Source: Corythucha ciliata
Taxonomy: Eukaryota; Arthropoda; Insecta; Hemiptera; Tingidae
Direction: 5' to 3'
Assembly (NCBI GenBank): GCA_038030265.1
Contig: CM075943.1
Location: 21,886,001 to 21,950,000 of the forward strand
DNA length: 64,000 bases
The notes under the pieces were generated by a model. The model made no database searches. It had not been told where the DNA came from and was given only the letters and a program-made list of their open reading frames with translations. This document shows, in pieces, positions 56,801-64,000 of this stretch. Position numbers and translations under genes: made by a program. Position 1 is the stretch's first letter. Each line of letters starts with the position of its first letter.

Positions 56801-58847
56801 TCCCAACCCCTGCACTAGATTCAACTAGTGAACTACTCAGCCAAACCTCTAAGTCTAGTTGACGTGGGACCTCTGTTTCTTCTGGCAACAGCCACACATA
56901 TCACGATGATGCCCACAAATATTACAATAACAGTTGCTGCCATAGGTACGATCACGTTCAAATCGATCCATTTAGGAAGCCAGGGGAAATATTGGTTGAC
57001 GTCGTGAATAACGCCTTTCGGTGGGCTTACTGTTCCTGTGAAAAAAATAGAAAAAAAGGAAAAAGTGTAATTCACCTTTCTGAGGGGCTCCCTTGCCGCG
57101 AAGAAAGCACACGACTATAATCGCGACAATTATGACGAGCAACGCGGAAACGACTGGAACGACAAGGTTCAAATTGGCCAGTACAATTCTCAGGGGAGAG
57201 TCAGCATCAAATCCCGAATTTGGAACCTCACGAGCGGGAGCTATGGTACCTGCAACACCACCCAATGCTCGGTTACGGTCATAAGATACAATGAACACAA
57301 CAATAGAATGAAAGACGAAGGAAGCACGTTCGGCCATTGAGTGGTGGTGCAGAGGTGGAGGAGTCAAATCCAAATATCGAAATAAAAAACTTCAGTTATT
57401 TGGCTTACAAAAATAAAAAAAAGAGCCACCCAAATCTCAAAGCCTTGGTGCCTACTCTTAGAACGGTTTCAGTTAAAAAAGTGAACTATAAGCTGAATCT
57501 TGCATTTCTGCTTCGTAATATTTTCGATAAGGTTGAAGCTTGCATTCCGTAATGTCCCCTAACGTTTCACGTATTTCAGAAAGAATGCATACCTCCAGTG
57601 ATGGTTAACGTAGCGAACTGATATTCACTGACAGCAAAACCGGCGTTGTTGTGTGCTGTGACTCTGAGACTGTACCAAGTAGCTGGATCCAGGTCAAGGA
57701 CTACGAAATTACCGCCAGGCTTCACGTTGTTAGATACCTGATTCCATTCGACGGCATTCCTTGGGACAAATAAAATTATATAACTGTTGTGTGGACCAAG
57801 TAAGAGCTAGAAGAAGTTACTTTTTCTTATGTTCAACAACGAAGTAGAGCATAGGACATCCTCCGTCAGACCAAGCGTTCAAGTGGAGAGTGATGCTATT
57901 GGTCGACACTTCAATAAATCGGCTGGCCTCAGGAATAACCGGTTTGGATCCCTTGGTTCGTGTGTTAAGAATGTCGGATTCATCTCCGGTGCCAATACTT
58001 GAGCACAATCATTCCAATGAGTTACTGTAACTGGCGTGTTAAAAGGAGGAAGCCATACCTGTTGTAAGCCGTTACGGATATCATGTACCGCGATCCGCAC
58101 CAAAGATTTTCCAGTGTGTATTTATGAACGGTCGGCGCGAGCTGAGTTGTTTCCCAGTCACCAAATTCAGGCTTGTACTTGACAGTATACCCGTGAATAG
58201 GTTCAGTGTCCTGGGGATTCGGCTTTAGCTTAAGCGTAATGGAGTTAGTGGTCGTCGACGTTAGGGTTACGAGAGGCATATGGGGAGGAGCTGTGAAACA
58301 GTCGATAGTATTAGAAAGTTATGGCATAACTAAAAAAAAAGACACCTTACCAAGAATAACAAGGTGGTGAGTGACTGCGTCTTGCCCGAAGGAGTTCTCT
58401 ACCGAGCACGAATACTCTCCAGCATCAGCACGGTTAACCGATTTGACGAGAAGAGAGCCTTCCGGAAGTTGTTGCATTCGATCATTCGGCTCGTAAGGCG
58501 TTCCTTTGATTTTCCATTTAATATCCGGAGCTGGTTTACCAACAGCCAAGCATGGCAGTTTTACATCTTCTCTGTAGGTGGCAGTGAATTTACTATCGAA
58601 GGAGGCGATTCGTGCTGGAACTATAGAGACGAAGAGCAACGATATTTTAGAGAACATTTTCCATATCGTGAATTATCACAGGTACGCTACCTTTGGAGCT
58701 GGGCGAAAGAGTAACTGTTTTGGATGGCTGACCCTCGCCTATATTTGTTGAAGCAGTCACCCAAAATTCGTACTTTTGTTCTTGGTTTAAAGCTGAAGCT
58801 TCATATGTCATCTGAAACGGCGGCATTTTCTGGCTCCTGGGAGGCTC
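44889..58847 (-). CDS. Dscam1: Dscam (Down syndrome cell adhesion molecule), arthropod type, 3' half
   Basis: This is a cell-surface Ig/fibronectin receptor for neuronal self-recognition and, in arthropods, immunity. Minus-strand exons: 58691-58847 (end of FN4), 58351-58620 (Ig10), 58059-58290 (FN5), 57821-57997 and 57593-57759 (FN5/FN6), alternative transmembrane exons 57076-57249 or 56847-57035, then cytoplasmic exons 56578-56733, 55696-55833, 55059-55240, 54812-54980, 54390-54539, 49582-49645, 44889-44955. Phases join to 700 or 705 residues plus TAA. Key matches are LPCLAVGKPAPDIKWKIKG, DILNTRTKG, VEWNQVSNNVKPG, NRKLPPVPGSNYNTC, HSTWDPRR, ICPYATFHLLGFREEMDP, GSPEPPPPPPRNHD, MTTEEMRKLIER and the C-terminal TAYDTVAV. 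The upstream exons, where hypervariable cassettes would lie in Dscam1, are outside the window, so hypervariability cannot be judged. Confidence 0.96.
45114..45222. mobile_element. Short MITE with 8-bp flanking repeat CTTTAGAG
   Basis: The ends GTGTGATTCCTATGAA are mirrored by TTCATAGGAATCACAC. With one mismatch the arm extends through CGTCA. CTTTAGAG lies directly on both sides (45106-45113 and 45223-45230), with one extra T at the left. An 8-bp duplication suggests a hAT-derived element. Confidence 0.75.
45609..45706. repeat. Small foldback with CCTAATTACACC ends
   Basis: Left CCTAATTACACCAGGCCGAG pairs imperfectly with right CGAGTGCTCGGTACGTGTAA. It is adjacent to, and slightly overlaps, the next foldback. 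Confidence 0.5.
45702..45840. mobile_element. Foldback with GGCCCGCCGCAAA arms
   Basis: The arms of about 60 bp run from CTTAGGCCCGCCGCAAA inward through GTGGGTCACCCAAG to AAAACAGTT, with few mismatches and a very short loop. Confidence 0.8.
46605..46925. repeat. Dispersed repeat, second copy (inverted relative to 41765-41925)
   Basis: It starts AGGGAGTTATTGCATAAGCG and ends TTTAAAGACCTTACCTAAAG then TATGGAGGAAG. The interior is longer than in the other copy. It carries GGTTAACGGTTACGGTTG rather than an expanded satellite. Confidence 0.65.
47570..47950. mobile_element. Long foldback with about 140-bp near-identical arms
   Basis: The arms start CTCAATTWTAGGGAAAAATA and continue through GTGTTCTCGTCGCTTTTTAT, CGGTTTCGGCTATTCAGCCA and GACGTATCTGGGAGG. 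Both arms are nearly identical, so this is young. CAGTATACGAA occurs at 47517-47527 and again directly after the right end at 47951-47961; the left copy is 42 bp from the left arm. Confidence 0.88.
48376..48462. repeat. Short AT-rich hairpin
   Basis: GTAATTAATTTTTTGAGTAA and CATTCTTTATTC are mirrored across a short loop. Confidence 0.7.
49582..49645 (-). CDS. Dscam1: Dscam 64-nt cytoplasmic exon (frame-shifting if skipped)
   Basis: It encodes SSRNNSKDGMTTEEMRKLIE with split codons at both ends (2 nt in, 2 nt out), flanked by a TTTCAG acceptor and a GTGAGT donor. It is isolated between two introns of more than 4.6 kb. Its length is not a multiple of three, so skipping would change the frame of the final exon. 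Confidence 0.9.
49646..54389 (-). other. Dscam penultimate intron (4.7 kb)
   Basis: No exon is visible. The middle is a 2-kb degenerate tandem array (51310-53350). The rest is AT-rich unsorted sequence with a C tract near 51040 and T or A homopolymers. Confidence 0.65.
51310..53350. repeat. Large degenerate array of GCTAATTCACGGCTAAAATT units
   Basis: Some 60 or more diverged units with a period near 30 bp occur. The best-preserved run is at about 53210-53280, where GCTAATTCGCGGCTAAAATG recurs at 30 bp. Recurrent words are CGCTAATT, GGCTAAAAT and GAGAAAA. The same family occurs at 12180-12470 and 16310-16545. Confidence 0.8.
56847..57035 (-). CDS. Dscam1: Dscam alternative transmembrane exon A
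   Basis: This 189-nt exon (phase 1 in, phase 1 out) encodes TVSPPKGVIHDVNQYFPW, then LPKWIDLNVIVPMAATVIVI, FVGIIVICVAVA and RRNRGPTSTRLR. The hydrophobic span followed by basic residues is a type I transmembrane anchor. It sits 40 nt downstream of exon B and uses the same splice phases. Confidence 0.92.
57076..57249 (-). CDS. Dscam1: Dscam alternative transmembrane exon B
   Basis: This 174-nt exon (phase 1 in, phase 1 out) encodes TIAPAREVPNSGFDADSPLR, then IVLANLNLVVPVVSALLVII and VAIIVVCFLRGKGAPQK. It closely matches the insect Dscam1 form with LNLVVPVV in the membrane segment. Joined to the next exon it gives KDDLVYNQ. Confidence 0.93.
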
Positions 58848-59559
58848 CTAGACAGGCAAAAGAACATCAATTTTCAAACTGACAATAAGACCAAAGAAGA
58901 ATTTACTTATTGCCAGGCATAAATACTACATTTTCATTTTTTGTATTGCCAATAATTGTCAAGTAATAATGGAGAACGTGGAACTCAGGGAGGGAGCACA
59001 GAACCGCCGGAAGTATCGTAGACCGTTGAATAGCCTTACTCCCAGGCACATGCGCAGAAGTCACGAGCAGCATTAATCGAACTGCCTCATATAGAGTAAT
59101 GGTGCGTGTTGGGTGCAGAAATGAAAGGGTATTCCGTGTAATGGGGGGCAGACGAAAATCAGAATCACCAATATGTATGGCCCAAGCGAAGTAATTTTTT
59201 CGGGACTCCTATAGACCTTATAGTTCGCTCAGACAGTAATATCATACGCCATAAGCGAAAAGAAGCTTGAGGCGAAGCATTTCATATTTAACAACGCTGT
59301 TTTTCAAGAGCGGTTGCATGAATTGCTCTATAGAGAGATGGATAAATAATTCGAACAAAGTATAGCACCTTTCCTCGGTCACCATCAAATCAAGAACTTG
59401 GTCCTAAGGCCTCTTTCTGCTTATTATAGTAAGAGGGGGGGGGGAGTTCATAGGCGTAGCCAGAGGGAGGCAGGGGTGGGCAGTTGCCCTCTTCTAGACG
59501 CGAAAGCGAAGACTTAGTGTGGAAGCTGTCCACCCCTAGATACCATCAAAACGCACTAT

Positions 59560-60900
59560 TTCTTCAGGGTGTCCACATTTTGTTACGTTGACGCTCACTA
59601 AAAAAATCATTTCTGGAACTTGGCTCACTAAAAAAAAAAAAAAAAACAATTTCGGGGTTTTTTGCGCCCTAAAAATACATTTTCGCAGATCTGACTCATC
59701 TTAATGGCAAACTCAGATTGAGCAAAAAAAAAAAAATTGTGAATCTTCTTCGGAAAATCAATTTTGTGGGATTGCCTAATTCAATATATAATTTTGAGGA
59801 TTTTTCATACCAAATAAACGATTTCCGCAGGTTTGAAAATGGGAAAATGGAGGTCGCAAGACTGAAAACACAGTGTCTCGGTTTACGCTTCTCCGAAATC
59901 TAAAATGGCCAGCTTAGTGATAAAATTAGCAGTTCTATGAAAAAACCACAATCTGCAGTATCTACTAGAATCGTCATTTTGTGATAAAATCAAAAATTTC
60001 GTGCTAAACCATCAATTTGTGCTAAAATCGCCATTTTTCTGCCGAAAACGCAGTTTCAATGTACAATTTTTAGTTTTGAGGTAAAACCACTAAATTTATT
60101 TTTAGGGGGGAATCGCCAGTTTGTAGCGAAGACTTCAGTTTTCTGGCAGCAGTTTTAGGGTGAAAACGTTGAGTTTGAATGTTGGAGTTAAGAAAAGTCT
60201 GTTTTAGTTAAAAGTAGTCATTTTTGTAGTAAAATCACGAGTTTGGGGGTGAACGTTTCCTTTTTGGGCAAACCTGTCGGTAAAATCACTAGTATTGTCT
60301 TGAAATCTTCAGTTTTGATATAACACATCAGCTTTGGCTTGAAATCTTTAGCTTTGGAGGTTTTCACCACAAAAAAGTGACGATTTTAGTCCAATAATAA
60401 AGACTTCACGCCAAAGCAGCGACGTGTTATATAAAAAAAGCAGAAGGTTTCAGTACAATAATGGTGATCTTATCCTTTCAAACTAAATTTGTCAGTTTTT
60501 CTTCAAAATGGAAATTTTACCCTCGAAACTGGTGGTTATACCACAAAACATAAGTTTTTAACCCAAAATTCAAGTTTCTACCCCAGAACAATTACCAGAA
60601 AACTGAAATTTTCACTACGAAACTGCAGATTTCACCATAAAACAAATAAGTGGTTTTACCTCAAACCATAAAATTTCATCAAAGTTCAGGGGAAAACGTC
60701 AGTTTTGGTGTGAAATTGTCTGTTTTGAAGTAAAATATCCAGTTTTGGGGTACAATAAACACTTTCGTGGTGGAATAACCACCAGTTAGGGTAAAATCGT
60801 CAGTTTAGGTATGTAATGTGAGTTTTTGGGATGAAATAGTAAATTTTGAGGTTAAAACCGTCATTCTTCTGATAAAATTGTTGGTTTTTGTAGTGATATA
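59560..60900. repeat. TAAAATCGTCAGTTTTG-type degenerate repeat
   Basis: Many diverged units with a period of about 20-30 bp occur, centred on GTAAAATCGTCAGTTTTGG. The first 200 bp instead resemble CTCACTAAAAAAACAATTTC units. The array resumes at 61190-61430 after the 60919-61180 insertion. Confidence 0.65.
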
Positions 60901-60918
60901 TACGAAAAAACACATCAG

Positions 60919-61180
60919 GGGCCGTATTCCGAAGCCGTGTGAAAATGCCGCAAAAAGCGGTTGCTATGGCGGGATAATGTTATTTCTTATTCTGCGTCCT
61001 TGCATCCCTTTCGCGGCATTTTTTCCCGACCGTTCAGAATAAGGCCCCTGGGGGCTTATTCCGAACGGTCGGGAAAAAATCCCGCAAGCGGGATCCAAGG
61101 GCGCCGAATAAGAAATAACATTATCCCGCCATAGCAACCGTTTTTTTGCGGCATTTTCACACGACTTCGGAATACGGCCC
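60919..61180. mobile_element. MITE with GGGCCGTATTCCGAAG ends and CAG duplication
   Basis: The long arms start GGGCCGTATTCCGAAG, continue through CGTGTGAAAATGCCGC, CATAGC/GCTATG and GGGATAATGTTATTTCTTAT, and are mirrored to 61180. CAG lies on both sides (60916-60918 and 61181-61183). A second palindrome at the centre (CCCGACCGTTC...GAACGGTCGGG) contains GGGGCTTATTC, the end sequence of the 29431 element. It splits one degenerate array in two. Confidence 0.85.
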
Positions 61181-62198
61181 CAGGTCGGGAGTAAAATCGT
61201 CAGTTTTAAGGTAAAATCTCCCTTTTTCAACAAGTTCCCCTTCAACAAGTTTTCACGTCAGAGTCTTAAGTCCGGCGTAAAATCATTCGTTTTGGGAGAA
61301 AAGTCAGTTATGGTGTGAAATTGTCAGTTTTGGAGTAAAATATCCAATTTTGGCTTGGTAACGCTCGGTAAAATCATCAGTTTTAGTGTAGAACGTGAGT
61401 TTTGGGGGTAAAATCGTCAGTTGGGTCGTTGAAAAGTAGGACACCTTGTATAATACAAGTTGTATTGGAGGGCTAAGACCTTCGACCTTCCTACAAGTAT
61501 CAATATTTCTGGTGGAAACGTCGTCAATTTTCGGACAGAAAATCCAGAATAGAAGGTTACAACGACAGTTTCCCAGCAGAAATGTTAGTTTTTGACGGAT
61601 TCTGAACCTTTTTGTGAAAATTCACAATTTAAAGCGGCTGTATCTGAATACACGAACTTCCAATTCTCTTGCTGGGGTCTCTGGTGCATCTGACATCTTT
61701 CTCCCCACCCCTTGACTTTTGGACCACTGTTCGGTATCTCAGGGGCTGGCTACGCCCCTGAGAAGGTTGTTAATCGCAACGCCTAACTAACAGTGAGCGA
61801 CATATCATTCATTTCAGAGCTCAGCCACAGTCAGGGATGTCCATTCCTCAGAGCCGTTGGCGACCTTCTAATTAGGGGCACTGACGCCGCACATTTTGGG
61901 ATAAAATTATCCCGCAAATATTCATTTATTCAGGAGTCGTGAAAACTGTTAAGTGGACGGTTTTTACGATATTGATTTACGTTATACAGAGTTAAATCAG
62001 AATAATTTGGTTTTTGATGAATTAAAACTCTCAAAATCGGACTTTTAAGTTGTGAAAACTCGAAAAATTGGCTTTGAGGGCGCCAGATCTGGAATTGGTT
62101 TATTGCGACTAAACACCCGAAACCATTTTGAAACAGCCAAATCCTTGACAATGGTTCTCTAAAGTTGCCTAAACCCGCGAAATGATGTTTTATACATC

Positions 62199-62660
62199 AG
62201 GTTCGTTCGTTTGTCTTTCAGTGTAGTGGTGCAGGTGTGGTTCGAGCAGTCCGGGATTGACGTCAATTGCCCGTTGTAAAACTCAAAAAATTGCTCAGCA
62301 CTTGATGAGGCTTTGTTTTCAACAAATGTAAAATAAGAGGAAGGATTAATCGCAATTAATCGTGTTATAGTTTTGCAACGGGCCCATTGTTGAAAAGCCA
62401 AAGAGCGCTTTTCGTGCAAATGCCTAACCTTATGATAACAAAAACGTTAACTTTATGAATAATTCCCGCTTCCCAGACAGAATTGTGGACGAAAGGCAAT
62501 TATCGCGAGGAGGTATAACATTTCGAGCAGAAAGCTCCTCCTAATTTTTCAGTGAAGATAGTGCTGTACTGAACAGTCCGAGATTTGACAAACGAACGCT
62601 TTCAGTGTAGTTCTGGTTTACGCAGTCCAGAGCAGCTCCGGACGACAGACGAACGAACCT
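62199..62660. mobile_element. Foldback with AGGTTCGTTCGTTTGTC ends
   Basis: The ends AGGTTCGTTCGTTTGTC and GACAGACGAACGAACCT are inverted. TTTCAGTGTAGT also recurs in both arms. ATC flanks both sides (62196-62198 and 62661-62663). The interior contains the segment shared with 4440-4580. Confidence 0.75.
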
Positions 62661-62669
62661 ATCATCACG

Positions 62670-63160
62670 AAATTGGCTGATTGGTGGCGCCAAACTTTCG
62701 AAATTGCCATTTAAAAAAGCCAACCCAACGGGATTTGCTTATAAAGTATGAGGCAGACCTCCCAAAATGCTGTAAAGAGCCAAATAAAAGAAATCGGTTC
62801 TTAACGAATATTTTATATTACGAACATTTTGTGGTCGAATATAGCTCATTTTCCCCCTTCTAGGGCGCCTCGGTTTGTCTCATTCAAACCCAAACTTATC
62901 GGGCGTTGGCTATTTCACAGACAAAAATTCGTGGGTTTGTCTCTTTATGAAACCAATTTTGCCGAGAATTTGTGCACTTCCAAAACCATACATCCAGAAT
63001 TTTCCTTCTTAAAACCCCAATTTCACGAATCTTTGCTATTAGATACTCTAATTTCACGTATTTTAATTTTGTTCCCCACAAAATCGGTTTTAAATTAGCC
63101 AACCCCTTGAAATTGTCTTTTGAATGACTGAACAACTCGAAATTTGGTTTTTAAACGTGC
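62670..63160. repeat. CCAATTTCGCGG/GCGAAATTGG mixed degenerate repeat
   Basis: Diverged units occur in both orientations, with words such as AAACCCAAACTT, AATTTCACG and CCTTGAAATTG. Confidence 0.5.
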
Positions 63161-63549
63161 CCATAGAAGCCATTAGTGTGAATAACATGGGGACTCAACG
63201 TGAGTGATTCAAACTCATTCCTCTGAAAGATGTGACGGCGAGAGGGATTCATTCATGCCGAGAGAAACTCGCACTTAGCCTCTCCACCCCAAAATAAAAA
63301 TAATCGTGAGGAGAGGAAAAAATCCCTCCAAAAAATTTCCAAAATCGTGAACCCCGCACCACCTTGCCACCCCCTCTGCCACCGAGAACGCCCAACGCAG
63401 ACCTTTATGTCCACCTTTATGTGCATAAAGCGAAATGTGACAACAGCGGGATTCGATCTTTCGAGAGAGGGGGGGGGGGAGGGGGGATCGACAGGGACCG
63501 AAGCGCGCATTGTATCCACCACACCATATCTAGACTACGATAACTTTTA

Positions 63550-63936
63550 GGCTGGCTGTCCAGTGGACGCGATTTCGCGTGAAGAGGCGAAGAGCGAAAA
63601 GGCGCGAATTCGCGCGATCAGTTCGCCTTGTTTCAAACACGTTGATTTACATGGGACCCCGTCCACTGAAAGCGCGCGATTTCGCGCGAAGTCACTTTCG
63701 CGCGAAGAGGCGAAGAGCGAATTCGCGCGAACAGTTCGCGCGATTTACATGGGACCCCGTCCACTGAAAGCGCCACTTTCGCGCGAACAAGGGCGAAGGC
63801 GAACAAACGAGTTTGATTTTGAACGCGCGAAGAGGCCAAATCGCGTCCACTGGACGGCCAGCCACTGTTCGCGCGAATTCGCGCCTTTTCTCTCTTCGCC
63901 TCTTCGCGCGAAATCGCGTCCACTGGACGGCCAGCC
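63550..63936. mobile_element. CpG-dense Harbinger-like MITE with TTA duplication
   Basis: The inverted arms of about 70 bp begin GGCTGGCYGTCCAGTGGACG and continue CGATTTCGCGYGAAGAGGCG. TTA flanks both ends (63547-63549 and 63937-63939), typical of PIF/Harbinger insertion. Inside, the phrase ACATGGGACCCCGTCCACTG occurs twice in direct orientation. TTCGCGCGAA-type palindromes recur more than ten times, giving extreme CpG density. Open frames over it are artefacts. Confidence 0.87.
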
Positions 63937-64000
63937 TTAGGGCTTGTCGCGTTCCCCGTTAAAACCTGATTGAATCATCCTTGTGAGAGGGCTGCGTTTT

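Larger units (their letters stand above)
58848..64000 (-). other. Large Dscam upstream intron (runs off the right edge)
   Basis: The exon at 58691-58847 begins inside FN4, so more Dscam exons must exist upstream, but none is visible up to 64000. The DNA is degenerate repeats (59560-60900, 61190-61620, 61960-62190, 62670-63160) and three foldbacks (60919-61180, 62199-62660, 63550-63936). Confidence 0.7.

Noticed and set aside
61739..61762. CAGGGGCTGGCTACGCCCCTG palindrome resembling joined hAT ends
   Set aside because: Too short and without flanking duplication. It may be a collapsed remnant, but this cannot be shown.
63563..63940. Arg/Ala/Ser-rich open frames on both strands
   Set aside because: They lie wholly in the CpG-dense foldback, and the two strands read nearly the same because the element is self-complementary.
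1..64000. CRISPR arrays, operons or prokaryotic systems
   Set aside because: The window is clearly eukaryotic (spliced animal genes). The repeats are degenerate satellites without regular unique spacers.
58860..64000. Search for hypervariable Dscam exon clusters
   Set aside because: No Ig-domain exon is visible here. Those clusters would lie further upstream of the gene, beyond the right edge.

Overview
This is a eukaryotic nuclear window, most likely from an arthropod. Its genes are split by GT-AG introns. Many introns are very short (about 40-65 bp), while others run to 3-5 kb and are packed with degenerate repeats. The best taxonomic evidence is an arthropod-type Dscam gene whose cytoplasmic tail (PYATFHLLGFREEMDP, SPEPPPPPPRNHD, AYDTVAV) and duplicated transmembrane exons match insect and crustacean Dscam1. 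The species cannot be named from this sequence.

Layout. (1) 1-14984, plus strand: the C-terminal 47% or so of an axonemal inner-arm dynein heavy chain (DNAH7-like), 31 exons, complete to its stop codon. (2) 15325-15896, minus strand: a small MEA1-like gene, convergent with the dynein. (3) 15.9-29 kb: intergenic DNA made of degenerate short-period repeats and nested transposons. The centrepiece is an apparently intact hAT transposon (21929-25104) with perfect 8-bp target duplications, inserted in the decayed RNase H region of an I-like LINE. That LINE also carries a foldback element. (4) 29032-39996, plus strand: a complete 15-exon TMEM87-type seven-transmembrane Golgi protein. (5) 40.8-43.3 kb: a 15-bp-period satellite of palindromic GTTRCCATGGYAAC-like units resembling the RFX X-box, with a hAT-type MITE beside it. 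(6) 44889-58847, minus strand: the 3' half of Dscam, from the end of FN4 through Ig10, FN5, FN6, two alternative transmembrane exons and the cytoplasmic tail. Its 5' exons must lie beyond the right edge. (7) 58.9-64 kb: more degenerate repeats plus three foldback MITEs.

The four host genes form two tail-to-tail pairs (dynein/MEA1 and TMEM87/Dscam) and have no obvious shared pathway. The dynein drives axonemal motility, TMEM87 acts in Golgi/endosome trafficking, and Dscam is a neuronal and immune recognition receptor. MEA1 is poorly characterised. Most non-coding sequence consists of several families of strongly diverged tandem repeats with a period near 30 bp, foldback/MITE elements, and long poly-G tracts. 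Exon limits were read by eye from splice consensus, reading-frame phase and family similarity. They have not been checked against transcripts.
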